Below are positions 17,820-25,676 of a DNA stretch of 64,000 bases, in pieces; within the stretch, counting starts at the first letter, position 1, and each line of letters begins with the position of its first letter. This DNA comes from Clostridia bacterium (GTDB lineage Bacteria; Bacillota; Clostridia; Christensenellales; UBA1242). The DNA lies in contig JAEDFU010000004.1 of assembly GCA_016297915.1 (NCBI GenBank), forward strand, positions 13,266 to 77,265, given 5' to 3'. Made by a program: the position numbers and the translations under genes. Below the pieces are notes generated by a model. It ran no database searches. It was not told where the DNA came from and saw only the letters and a list, made by a program, of their open reading frames with translations.

Positions 17820-18080
17820 TTATTTAGCCCTTTCGACTATTCTCACTAATCTAAAGTACTTGTCTTTACTTAGTGGACGAGTTTCCATAATTTCAACAGT
17901 GTCGCCAATTTTTGCTTCATTGTTTTCGTCATGGGCTTTGAATTTTTTGGTTGTTTTGTAAACTTTGCCGTATAGTGGATGTCTTTTATCAAGTTCTACA
18001 GCAACAGTAATTGTTTTGTCCATTTTGTCACTAACAACAACACCAATTCTAGTTCTTCTGTTATTTCTTTCAACTGTCAT
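17820..18080 (-). CDS. rpsQ: 30S ribosomal protein S17
   Basis: 86 residues of an OB fold: [43 protein letters not shown], then [28 protein letters not shown]. It is an early 16S rRNA-binding protein and is in canonical order between rpmC and rplN. Confidence 0.97.
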   Translation of the reverse strand: MTVERNNRRTRIGVVVSDKMDKTITVAVELDKRHPLYGKVYKTTKKFKAHDENNEAKIGDTVEIMETRPLSKDKYFRLVRIVERAK

Positions 18081-18105
18081 TATCTTTATCCTCCTATACT
18101 AGCAC

Positions 18106-18312
18106 TTAGGCGTTAGCCTTTTTATTTAATTCTCTTTCAGTAAGAATGGTTTTAACTCTAGCGATATCCTTTTTTACAACATTTAGTTGCATAGGATTAG
18201 CAAGTTGTCCAGTAGCGTTTGAAAAACGAAGATTAAATAATTCTTGTTTTAATGACTTTAACTTTGCGTTAAGTTCTTCGTTAGTCATTTCTTTAAAATT
18301 CTTTGCTTTCAT
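18106..18312 (-). CDS. rpmC: 50S ribosomal protein L29
   Basis: 68 residues, two long helices: KNFKEMTNEELNAKLKSLKQELFNLRFSNATGQLANP, then VKKDIARVKTILTEREL. It sits at the peptide tunnel exit next to L23. The start codon overlaps the rplP stop by one base. Confidence 0.96.
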   Translation of the reverse strand: MKAKNFKEMTNEELNAKLKSLKQELFNLRFSNATGQLANPMQLNVVKKDIARVKTILTERELNKKANA

Positions 18313-18752
18313 TATTCGTTACCACCTTCAATAATTTCTTCATTTTCTTTCATAACGAATTTAGTTTTGCAAGGTAGTTTGTGTCCAGCAAGACGCATAG
18401 CTTCTCTAGCTTGATCTTCAGCAACACCCTCTAGTTCAAATAATACTCTACCAGGTTTAACAACGGCAACCCAAAATTCTGGAGCGCCCTTACCTTTACC
18501 CATACGGGTACCGATAGGTTTTTTGGAAACTGGTTTTTGAGGGAATACATTTATCCAAACCTTACCACCACGCTTAGTGAAACGGTTGATAGCAACTCTG
18601 GCAGCTTCAATTTGATTAGCAGTAAGCCAACAAGGCTCTGTAGCAACCAAACCATAAGTACCATAAGCAAGCTTATTACCGCGTGTGGCTTTACCTTTCA
18701 TTCTTCCTCTAAATTGTTTTCTTCTTGTAACTCTTCTAGGCATCATTAACAT
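18312..18752 (-). CDS. rplP: 50S ribosomal protein L16
   Basis: 146 residues. [23 protein letters not shown], the [17 protein letters not shown] helix and [37 protein letters not shown] are diagnostic. L16 lines the A-site tRNA pocket. GAGGTG lies 7 bases before the chosen ATG. The gene overlaps the end of rpsC by 7 bases. Confidence 0.97.
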   Translation of the reverse strand: MLMMPRRVTRRKQFRGRMKGKATRGNKLAYGTYGLVATEPCWLTANQIEAARVAINRFTKRGGKVWINVFPQKPVSKKPIGTRMGKGKGAPEFWVAVVKPGRVLFELEGVAEDQAREAMRLAGHKLPCKTKFVMKENEEIIEGGNE

Positions 18753-19432
18753 AATGCTTCACCTCCATTATCAGAAGTATTATCGCAAGTTACAGATCTT
18801 TTGTTTAGGATTTCGCCTTTGCAAATCCAAACTTTAACACCGATAACACCAAAAGTTGTGTGTGCTTCGTAAGTAGCATAATCGATGTCTGCTCTGATTG
18901 TGTGAAGTGGAAGTCTACCTTCGTGATAATGCTCAGATCTAGCAATCTCAGCACCGTCAAGTCTGCCACTAACCATAATTTTGCAACCAACAGCGCCAGC
19001 CTTCATAACTCTTTGCATTGCTTGTTTCATTGCTCTTCTGAAGCTAACTCTCTTTTCGAGTTGCATAGCAATACTCTCAGCAACCAATTCAGCATCAAGG
19101 TCAGGTCTCTTTACTTCTTTAATATTAATGCTAATGTTTTTGATATTGCTAATTTTAGTAATGTCATTTTTTAATTCTTCAACTCCTGCACCCTTTTGAC
19201 CAATAATGATACCAGGCTTAGAAGTATAAATATCAACGGTTAGACGGTTAACAGTTCTCTCGATGATAATCTTAGAAATACTGTTACCAGCGTGTTTTTT
19301 GTTAATGTATTTTCTAATTTTGTTATCTTCAATTAGATAATTAGAGAATTCTTTTTTGTTAGCAATCCAAGAAGAACTCCATTCTTTATTAACACCAACT
19401 CTCAAACCGTGTGGATTAACTTTTTGTCCCAT
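18746..19432 (-). CDS. rpsC: 30S ribosomal protein S3
   Basis: 228 residues. It begins [22 protein letters not shown]. It has the KH domain with [17 protein letters not shown] (the GxxG loop) and the C-terminal domain [39 protein letters not shown]3 forms part of the mRNA entry helicase centre. The final residues run over the start of rplP. Confidence 0.97.
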   Translation of the reverse strand: MGQKVNPHGLRVGVNKEWSSSWIANKKEFSNYLIEDNKIRKYINKKHAGNSISKIIIERTVNRLTVDIYTSKPGIIIGQKGAGVEELKNDITKISNIKNISINIKEVKRPDLDAELVAESIAMQLEKRVSFRRAMKQAMQRVMKAGAVGCKIMVSGRLDGAEIARSEHYHEGRLPLHTIRADIDYATYEAHTTFGVIGVKVWICKGEILNKRSVTCDNTSDNGGEALC

Positions 19433-19450
19433 AATTCTTTTCTTGCTCCT

Positions 19451-19840
19451 TTACTTTTTTACGCTGTCTAACACGATAGTGATATGACAATTTCTTTTTA
19501 TAATTGTGTCAACACCACCTCTACCTCTAAAAGATACTCTTTTAAAAGATGGTGCTTGGTTAGCATATGCTTCGGCAACAACAAGTTCATCTCTATTTAG
19601 ACCCATGTTGTTTTCGGCATTAGCCATTGCAGAGCATAGTACTTTTTTAACTACAATTGATGCTGTACTAGGAGTAATATCAAGTATTGCACAAGCCTCA
19701 ACAGCAGATTTGTTTTTGATTAAATCCAAAAGTCTTTTTGCTTTTGGAGCACCCATTCTAACATATCTAGCAGTAGCAGTAGGACGAGTGTCTCTAGTTT
19801 CTAATCTTTTTGCAGATTTTTCTTTCATTCTCTTAGCCAT
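19451..19840 (-). CDS. rplV: 50S ribosomal protein L22
   Basis: 129 residues. The core begins near residue 20 (TATARYVRMGAPKAKRLLDLIKNKSAVEACAIL) and ends with RGRGGVDTIIKRNCHITIVL, including the beta-hairpin that lines the exit tunnel. The N-terminal 20 residues are basic and longer than usual. 13 bases separate it from rpsS. Confidence 0.96.
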   Translation of the reverse strand: MAKRMKEKSAKRLETRDTRPTATARYVRMGAPKAKRLLDLIKNKSAVEACAILDITPSTASIVVKKVLCSAMANAENNMGLNRDELVVAEAYANQAPSFKRVSFRGRGGVDTIIKRNCHITIVLDSVKK

Positions 19841-19853
19841 AATTTATCTCTCC

Positions 19854-20132
19854 TTACTTCTTTCCTGCAACCTTATCACTGCCATGACCTCTAAAAGTTC
19901 TAGTAGGAGCGAATTCACCAAGTTTGTGACCAATCATATCAATTGTGCAGTAAACTGGGATATGTTTCATTCCGTTATGTACAGCAATAGTGTGTCCAAC
20001 GAACTCAGGATAAATAGTTGAGCTTCTGCTCCAAGTCTTCAAAACTTGTTTTTTACCCTCAGCGTTTAATTTTTCAATTCTTTTTAGTAACCTTTCTTCA
20101 ACATAAGGTTTTTTCTTTAATGATCTACTCAT
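19854..20132 (-). CDS. rpsS: 30S ribosomal protein S19
   Basis: 92 residues. [45 protein letters not shown] and [22 protein letters not shown] give a standard S19. It forms a head complex with S13. Confidence 0.98.
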   Translation of the reverse strand: MSRSLKKKPYVEERLLKRIEKLNAEGKKQVLKTWSRSSTIYPEFVGHTIAVHNGMKHIPVYCTIDMIGHKLGEFAPTRTFRGHGSDKVAGKK

Positions 20133-20143
20133 ACTTTAAACTC

Positions 20144-20971
20144 CTAATTCACACGCTTAAGTATTAGCTTGCTACTTTGTTTTTTGGTGTTTCTAGTCTT
20201 CTTACCAAGAGCAGGTTTACCCCAAGGAGTAAGTGGAGATTTTCTACCAACTGGGCATTTACCTTCACCACCACCATGTGGGTGATCACAAGGGTTCATA
20301 ACGCTACCACGAACAGTAGGTCTGATACCTTGGTGTCTAGTTCTACCTGCTTTTCCGATAGATACTATTTCGTGTTCAAGATTACCAACTTGACCAATTG
20401 TAGCCTTACAATTAGCAAGAACCAATCTCATTTCTCCTGATGGAAGTTTAATTGTAACATATCTGCCCTCTTTGGCCATAAGTCTTGCTTCCATACCAGC
20501 AGATCTAACGATTTGACCGCCTTTTCCTGGAGTAAGCTCGATGTTGTGGATAACAGCACCAACTGGCATATCTTTCATTTCAAGAGCGTTACCAACTTTG
20601 ATTTCAGCATTTGCGCCACTCATAACAGTGTCACCCATGTTAAGACCAACTGGAGCTAAGATATATCTCTTTTCGCCATCAGCATAGTTAAGCAATGCAA
20701 TGTATGCACTTCTGTTTGGATCGTATTCGATGCCAACAACCTTGGCTGGAATACCATCTTTGTTTCTCTTAAAGTCAATAATTCTGTATTTAACTCTGTT
20801 GCCACCACCTCTGTGTCTAACAGTAATTCTGCCTTGATTGTTTCTACCAGCAAATTTTTTCTTTTCGGTAAGCAATGACTTTTCTGGAGTCTTTTTGGTT
20901 ACTTCTTCAAAAGAAGCGGTAGTATAAAATCTTCTAGCAGGAGATGTTGGTTTGTATGTTTTAATAGCCAT
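20144..20971 (-). CDS. rplB: 50S ribosomal protein L2
   Basis: 275 residues, normal length. The protein includes [21 protein letters not shown] and the C-terminal [32 protein letters not shown], which contains the histidine important for peptidyl transferase activity. It is a primary 23S rRNA-binding protein and a subunit bridge. Confidence 0.98.
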   Translation of the reverse strand: MAIKTYKPTSPARRFYTTASFEEVTKKTPEKSLLTEKKKFAGRNNQGRITVRHRGGGNRVKYRIIDFKRNKDGIPAKVVGIEYDPNRSAYIALLNYADGEKRYILAPVGLNMGDTVMSGANAEIKVGNALEMKDMPVGAVIHNIELTPGKGGQIVRSAGMEARLMAKEGRYVTIKLPSGEMRLVLANCKATIGQVGNLEHEIVSIGKAGRTRHQGIRPTVRGSVMNPCDHPHGGGEGKCPVGRKSPLTPWGKPALGKKTRNTKKQSSKLILKRVN

Positions 20972-20985
20972 TATAATTTATCCTC

Positions 20986-21276
20986 CTACGATAGACTCTC
21001 GAAGAACTCAATGGCTTTGCTATCAGCAGTTAAAGTTACATATGCTTTTTTGAAGTCGCTAGTATAACCTTGAGTCTTGCCTTGTCTTTTTAGTTTGCCG
21101 TCAACATTAAGAGTGTTAACTGATTTAACTTTTACTCCAAAAATTTCTTCAACGGCTTTTTTGATTTCAACTTTGTTTGCATTTTTGTCAACAACAAATG
21201 CATATTTTTTGTTGTGGATGTCTGCATAAGTTTTTTCACTTAGAAGTGGTTTTTTAATAATATCAAATGTTTTCAT
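20986..21276 (-). CDS. rplW: 50S ribosomal protein L23
   Basis: 96 residues: DIIKKPLLSEKTYADIHNKKYAFVVDKNANKVEIKKAVEEIFGVKVKSVNTLNV. It is the docking site for signal recognition particle and trigger factor at the tunnel exit. Its ATG overlaps the last base of the rplD stop codon. Confidence 0.97.
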   Translation of the reverse strand: MKTFDIIKKPLLSEKTYADIHNKKYAFVVDKNANKVEIKKAVEEIFGVKVKSVNTLNVDGKLKRQGKTQGYTSDFKKAYVTLTADSKAIEFFESLS

Positions 21277-21902
21277 TATGCCTTATACCCCTCTTCGATT
21301 GATTTAATAGCGTCAGCAGTAAGAACCAACTTGTCGCATTTAACAATATCATAAACATTAAGAAGGTCGCTATTTGTAACTTCAACATTTTGAAGATTAG
21401 CACTTGCTCTCATAACATTTTCGTTAAGTCCCTTGGTTACGATAACAGCAGTTCTGTCAGCACCAATTTTGTTTAGAACTTCAACCATTGTCTTAGTCTT
21501 AGCATCTTTGATGTCAAGATTTTCAAGAACGATAAGCTCTTTGTTTGCAAGTTTAGTAGAGATTGCGCTACGGAATGCAACTCTCTTAGCTTCTTTGTTT
21601 ACTTTTTTGGAGAAATCTCTAGGCTTAGGTGCAAATGCGATACCACCGCCTCTCCATTGAGGTGCTTTGGTTGAACCTTGTCTTGCTCTACCAGTACCTT
21701 TTTGTCTCCAAGGTTTTTTAGCATGACCTCTAACTTCTGAACGAGTAAGAGTGCTCTTGGTACCTTGTCTTAAATTGGCTAGATGTGCAACTACAACTTG
21801 ATGGATAAGTGCTTCGTTATATTCTTGTTTGAATACACTATCATTAAGTCTAATTGAACCACATTCTTCACCCAATAAATTAAGTAATTTTGTGCTTGCC
21901 AT
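21276..21902 (-). CDS. rplD: 50S ribosomal protein L4
   Basis: 208 residues. It contains GTKSTLTRSEVRGHAKKPWRQKGTGRARQGSTKAPQWRGGG, the long loop that reaches into the exit tunnel. L4 is the autoregulator of the S10 operon in gamma-proteobacteria. In this lineage the regulator acting on the S10 leader is not known to me. Confidence 0.97.
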   Translation of the reverse strand: MASTKLLNLLGEECGSIRLNDSVFKQEYNEALIHQVVVAHLANLRQGTKSTLTRSEVRGHAKKPWRQKGTGRARQGSTKAPQWRGGGIAFAPKPRDFSKKVNKEAKRVAFRSAISTKLANKELIVLENLDIKDAKTKTMVEVLNKIGADRTAVIVTKGLNENVMRASANLQNVEVTNSDLLNVYDIVKCDKLVLTADAIKSIEEGYKA

Positions 21903-21913
21903 AGTTTAACTCC

Positions 21914-22552
21914 TTATGCGTTTACTTTAACAGCAGATTTAACACTAACCAAACTACCTTTCGCACCAGGAATAGCACCTTTGACAAGTATTAAGTTTCT
22001 CTCTGCGTCAACTTTAACAACTTTTAAATTTTGAACAGTAACTTTTTCGTTACCCCATCTACCAGCCATTTTCTTACCCTTGAAAACTTTAGCAGGGAAA
22101 GTGTTAGCACCGATAGAACCAACATGTCTATGTACAGGACCGTTACCATGGGTCATTCTGTGTCTGTGGAAATTCCATTTTGCGATAGTACCGCTGAATC
22201 CATGACCTTTGGATGTACCTGTAACATCGACAATATCACCTTCTGCAAATACATCGCATGTGATCTTGTCACCAAGTTTGTAATTTTCGGCATCGTCGAG
22301 TTTAAATTCTCTTAGATATCTCATTGAAGAGATTTCAGCCTTTTTCAATTGACCAAGCATTGGTTTATTTAGTAATTGTTCTCTAACATTATCAAATGCT
22401 AATTGAACAGCTTGATAACCATCATTTTGCATAGTCTTAATTTGAGATACAAAACATGGACCAGCTTCAATAGCAGTAACAGGGACAACTAAACCATTGT
22501 TATCAAAGATTTGAGTCATGCCAAGTTTTTTGCCTAATATTGCTTTTTTCAT
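21914..22552 (-). CDS. rplC: 50S ribosomal protein L3
   Basis: 212 residues. ILGKKLGMTQIFDNNGLVVPVTAIEAGPC at the N-terminus and GHGFSGTIAKWNFHRHRMTHGNGPVHRHVGSIGANTFPAKVFKGKKMAGRWGNEKVTVQNL in the core identify L3. It is an early 23S rRNA-binding protein whose loop approaches the peptidyl transferase centre. Confidence 0.98.
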   Translation of the reverse strand: MKKAILGKKLGMTQIFDNNGLVVPVTAIEAGPCFVSQIKTMQNDGYQAVQLAFDNVREQLLNKPMLGQLKKAEISSMRYLREFKLDDAENYKLGDKITCDVFAEGDIVDVTGTSKGHGFSGTIAKWNFHRHRMTHGNGPVHRHVGSIGANTFPAKVFKGKKMAGRWGNEKVTVQNLKVVKVDAERNLILVKGAIPGAKGSLVSVKSAVKVNA

Positions 22553-22573
22553 TATCTTTTATCCTCCCTGTCC

Positions 22574-22882
22574 TTAAAGTTTGATATTGATGTCTACACC
22601 TGCAGGAAGTTCAAGCTTCATAAGAGCATCAACTGCTTTTGCTGAAGGACTGTAAATATCAATTAGTCTTTTATGAGTTCTTAGTTCGAACTGCTCACGA
22701 CTATCCTTGTATTTGTGAGTAGCTCTGATGATTGTAACCACTTCTTTGTTTGTTGGAAGTGGAATTGGACCGCTAATCTTTGCACCAAATTTAAGAGCAG
22801 TATCAACAATTCTCTTGCTTGCTACATCAATTAGGTTATGGTCAAATGCATTTAATTTAATTCTAATTTTTTGTGTTGCCAT
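22574..22882 (-). CDS. rpsJ: 30S ribosomal protein S10
   Basis: 102 residues: [26 protein letters not shown], the NusE-type loop, then [39 protein letters not shown]. It serves both in the 30S head and in NusB-dependent antitermination. It is the first gene of the 16-kb operon, 304 bases downstream of its promoter. Confidence 0.98.
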   Translation of the reverse strand: MATQKIRIKLNAFDHNLIDVASKRIVDTALKFGAKISGPIPLPTNKEVVTIIRATHKYKDSREQFELRTHKRLIDIYSPSAKAVDALMKLELPAGVDINIKL

Positions 22883-23185
22883 TAATTTTCTCCTTTAATT
22901 AATTTGCCTAAAAACTTGTGTATATCGCACATGAGTTGCACCCAATAAAATCTCCAATAAACCACAAAAACCCCTTTTGAAAACAAATTAAAGCTTATTT
23001 TCAATGGGAGCATATGATATATTCTTACACTTTACCGTGTGTTCACTCGCTGTAATCAAAAAAAATATGCGAAGTTTTTAGTCGTTTACAATCTATTGCG
23101 TAAACACTTCAAAAGTGTAAATTATCCCTAAAAATCGGCATTTTTTAGAGTAACTTCACACCAAGCAAAACATTACAGCATACAT
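22883..23185 (-). promoter_or_regulatory. Long structured leader of the S10 operon
   Basis: The leader has two parts. First, 23068-23160 can fold as a closed multibranch element. The closing stem pairs TGCGAAGTT with AACTTCACA (one mismatch). Inside lie GTTTAC/GTAAAC (23084-23105) and CTAAAAA/TTTTTAG (23128-23148), plus a short CACTT/AAGTG option that competes with the first. Second, near 22966-23010 a TTGAAAA/TTTTCAA stem flanked by CCC and GGGG is followed on the transcript by TTTTT, which looks like an attenuator. No open frame of note is present. I do not recognise it as the E. coli L4 leader. Confidence 0.5.
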
Positions 23186-23214
23186 ATTTTATCTAAAAAA
23201 GACCCAAAAGTCAA
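23186..23214 (-). promoter_or_regulatory. Main promoter of the S10 operon
   Basis: Minus strand TTGACT (23209-23214), 17 bases, TAAAAT (23186-23191). A-rich sequence upstream could act as an UP element. Confidence 0.75.
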
Positions 23215-23400
23215 CACTTTTTCAAAAATTTTTTGCAAATTTTAACAAAATTTTTAAACAACTAATTTTTTATAAAATTTTTAATGTTCTCCACCAATCA
23301 ATCAAATTAAAATTGATTTGACTTCCCCATATATTAATGTTTTATTATTAATATAATATATTATATCATATAAATAGGATAATTGCAATAGTTTCTTACA
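23215..23400 (-). promoter_or_regulatory. Second upstream promoter and gene-free stretch before the S10 promoter
   Basis: TTGCAA (23383-23388), 17 bases, TATAAT (23360-23365) on the minus strand is a near-consensus promoter about 175 bases upstream of the S10 promoter. The sequence between holds an AATCAA/TTGATT hairpin and a GGTGGAG motif but no credible open frame. It could be a tandem operon promoter or make a short RNA. Confidence 0.45.
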
Positions 23401-23430
23401 AAAAAATCCTCCGAGCGGAGGACCAAAAAA
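23401..23430 (-). terminator. Terminator of the DUF1858 gene
   Basis: TCCTCCG/CGGAGGA hairpin followed on the minus strand by seven T residues, 7 bases after the stop codon. Confidence 0.9.
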
Positions 23431-23436
23431 TTTGTA

Positions 23437-23637
23437 TTATTTTTTCATATCTTCGGTTAGTTTTTTAACCATTAGATCAATATCTGCATCGTGAACAGCA
23501 CCAGCTTCTGCCAAAGTCTCCATTTGACTCATTGGACAGTGAACACAGTGCATGCCAAACCCCTGCAATATTGTTTCTGCATTTGGACAAAGCTCCAAAA
23601 CTTCGCCAATTGTAGTATCTTTTGTGATTTTTGCCAT
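23437..23637 (-). CDS. DUF1858 domain protein
   Basis: 66 residues forming a single DUF1858 domain: TIGEVLELCPNAETILQGFGMHCVHCPMSQMETLAEAGAVHDADIDLMVKKL. The CVHC pair sits in the family's conserved position. Relatives occur alone or fused to iron-sulfur/di-iron repair proteins and are thought to be redox or metal related. No biochemical role is established. AAGGAG precedes the ATG, and the gene has its own promoter and terminator. Confidence 0.9.
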   Translation of the reverse strand: MAKITKDTTIGEVLELCPNAETILQGFGMHCVHCPMSQMETLAEAGAVHDADIDLMVKKLTEDMKK

Positions 23638-23768
23638 ATAATTCTCCTTACATTTGACTATCTATCAAATAAATAATTTATTAATTTTTCACATTAAACA
23701 AAATACTTTTTACAGTCAATAAGATTATTGTACTGATATCTGCAAAAATGTATTTGCCTAACATTTTT

Positions 23769-23798
23769 AGTATAACACAAACTTGGCATAATAGTCAA
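23769..23798 (-). promoter_or_regulatory. Promoter of the DUF1858 gene
   Basis: TTGACT (23793-23798), 18 bases, TATACT (23769-23774), starting right at the end of the SPFH gene. A second weaker candidate (TTGACT, 17 bases, TAATGT) lies closer to the gene. Confidence 0.55.
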
Positions 23799-23799
23799 A

Positions 23800-24735
23800 T
23801 CAATCAAAACGATTTGAGCAATTATTACATACTCTATTGCCAACATGATTCTTAAATCCGCATTTTGGACATACTTTAAAAGTGGCTATATTTGGCATAA
23901 ATCTGCCATTTTGCATAGTACTATTTTGTGCAGAGGATATATTATTATTTTGTACTGGGACTGCACTCTCACTCCCCCTCAAACTACTCAAAACTACACT
24001 TGGCTTGATAGATGTCTTGTGATGAACAATATATTCATTTATCTTTTTTTGATAGCGTTTAGGAAAATCAATTGCTTTTAGCTTGATATTTTTGACAAAT
24101 ATTCCAATATAATCATATGCATCTTCCAAATCAGTATTCAAAAGTTTGGCAATATAATCATTATTATTTAAGATATTTTCAATAGAAATCTTATCTTTTT
24201 CAATCTTTTTGTTGATTTTATTACCTATCCAAAGACCAACATCTGTATGCACATCTTCGGTTTTTTCTTTGCCTGTATCATTTATCAAACACTTGACTAG
24301 TAGTCCTGCATCGATTACTTTTGTAGTGCAACTACCCTTCATATAGCCTTTTATTCTTCCTAATTCTTTACTTTTCAAAAAGAACGGCTCATCAGAGTCA
24401 AATTCAAAATCCTTAAATTCCTGAGTGCTTACAAAGTACAAGTCGACTCTAATTCTTTTTATTTTTGCGCCATGTTTATTTAGTTTTTCAACCTTTGCTC
24501 TTCTGTAAGTTTCTGGGATGGTTTGTTCAGTTATTTTGTATTTACCCGGCAAAATAACATCTGCCACCCTAGACTTATAAACTACTACGCATTGAGTGCC
24601 ATCTCTTACGATAATATTCTTGTTTAAGTACATGAATTTCTTTCTTTTAAGCAAAAAAACCATGTGACTGTTCATATCTGCATCACACTCGATATTTTTA
24701 TTAAACAATTCTTTTATACTCGAAAATAGCCCCAT
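23800..24735 (-). CDS. SPFH-domain protein with C-terminal zinc ribbon (YdjI-like)
   Basis: 311 residues. The region about 25-230 reads as an SPFH/band-7 domain of the cytoplasmic virion-core-like type: KFMYLNKNIIVRDGTQCVVVYKSRVADVILPGKYKI, and later YIGIFVKNIKLKAIDFPKRYQKKINEYI. A Ser/Asn-rich linker leads to a zinc ribbon with CPKC and CNNC near the end. Relatives are often found with phage-shock or membrane-stress genes, but none is adjacent here. There is no ribosome binding site before the ATG, and the promoter predicts almost no leader. Confidence 0.75.
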   Translation of the reverse strand: MGLFSSIKELFNKNIECDADMNSHMVFLLKRKKFMYLNKNIIVRDGTQCVVVYKSRVADVILPGKYKITEQTIPETYRRAKVEKLNKHGAKIKRIRVDLYFVSTQEFKDFEFDSDEPFFLKSKELGRIKGYMKGSCTTKVIDAGLLVKCLINDTGKEKTEDVHTDVGLWIGNKINKKIEKDKISIENILNNNDYIAKLLNTDLEDAYDYIGIFVKNIKLKAIDFPKRYQKKINEYIVHHKTSIKPSVVLSSLRGSESAVPVQNNNISSAQNSTMQNGRFMPNIATFKVCPKCGFKNHVGNRVCNNCSNRFD

Positions 24736-24744
24736 ATTTAATTA

Positions 24745-24772
24745 ATTTTAGCACAATTACATTAATTAACAA
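24745..24772 (-). promoter_or_regulatory. Promoter of the SPFH gene, predicted leaderless transcript
   Basis: TTGTTA (24767-24772), 16 bases, TAAAAT (24745-24750) with a TG two bases upstream. Only 9 bases separate the -10 box from the ATG. A normal start point would leave about 3 untranslated bases. Confidence 0.5.
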
Positions 24773-24917
24773 ACTAATGTATGTTATTTTAATGAAAAGA
24801 TTTAATTATTTTTCAACAAAATTTTGTCAATATTGCAATCAAATATTCAAGACCCATAGTCATAATATTGGATAAAAATTAATATATTTTATTAACTAAC
24901 AAAATGGAGAATCAAAA

Positions 24918-25637
24918 ATGTACAAAGTATCAGATATAATTTCTACCCCTGTTATTAGTTTGTTTGAGGGTGAATACATAGGTATAATTTATAATATAAT
25001 GTTTGATTACAAACAAAAAAAATGCAATTACGCATGCATACTCGACGAAAAAGATAATATCCCTAAACTTATCAAATTTAGAGATATTTACAAAATTGGC
25101 AACGAGTGTATCTTTATAAAAAATCAAACATACTTGGACTTGGAATCAAATTGCGACAAAGAAATCGAGGAAAACACCAATCCGATAAATTTGAAAGTAT
25201 ATAATCTTAATTGTGAATACATAGGGACAAGCCACGATATTATTATTGACAAGGATTACAAGATAGACAAAATCATCTTAAATAACGGCAAAGTAATCAA
25301 TCGTGATGAAATATTTAATATTGGAAAAACCACAATTATTGTTGGCAACGATGTGTCAATCCAAAAATTTAAACCAGTCACCAAAAATATAAAAATTCAA
25401 AATGTCGAAAAAAAAGTAATGATTTTGTCTAGTCTTATAAAAAACGAACAAACACCTCCTAGCAATAAGATTATCACCGACTTTAGATTTTTGATAGGAA
25501 GATATTTGAGTCAGGATATTGTAGCATTTAATGGAGAACTCATTGCAAAAAAAGATGCAGTTATCACCAAAGATATAGTCAACAAAGCCAGTTCTTATGG
25601 CAAACTTGTTGAAATTGCTAGATATAGCAAAGCTTAA
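24918..25637 (+). CDS. PRC-barrel-like protein, function unknown
   Basis: 239 residues. Two PRC-barrel-like segments can be seen: about 1-70 (SDIISTPVISLFEGEYIGIIYNIMFDYKQKKCNYACILDE) and about 90-140 (LKVYNLNCEYIGTSHDIIIDKDYKIDKIILNNGKVINRDEI). The C-terminal 50 residues resemble a third (IGRYLSQDIVAFNGELIAKKDAVITKD). PRC barrels occur in RNA-processing and photosynthetic assembly proteins, and those in Firmicutes are mostly uncharacterised. GGAG precedes the ATG, and the gene is monocistronic. Confidence 0.7.
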   Translation: MYKVSDIISTPVISLFEGEYIGIIYNIMFDYKQKKCNYACILDEKDNIPKLIKFRDIYKIGNECIFIKNQTYLDLESNCDKEIEENTNPINLKVYNLNCEYIGTSHDIIIDKDYKIDKIILNNGKVINRDEIFNIGKTTIIVGNDVSIQKFKPVTKNIKIQNVEKKVMILSSLIKNEQTPPSNKIITDFRFLIGRYLSQDIVAFNGELIAKKDAVITKDIVNKASSYGKLVEIARYSKA

Positions 25638-25647
25638 GTAAAAACAC

Positions 25648-25675
25648 AAAAAGGTCTCTATTTGAGACCTTTTTA
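25648..25675. terminator. Bidirectional terminator
   Basis: AAAAAGGTCTC/GAGACCTTTTT hairpin between two converging genes, usable in both directions. Confidence 0.9.
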
Positions 25676-25676
25676 T

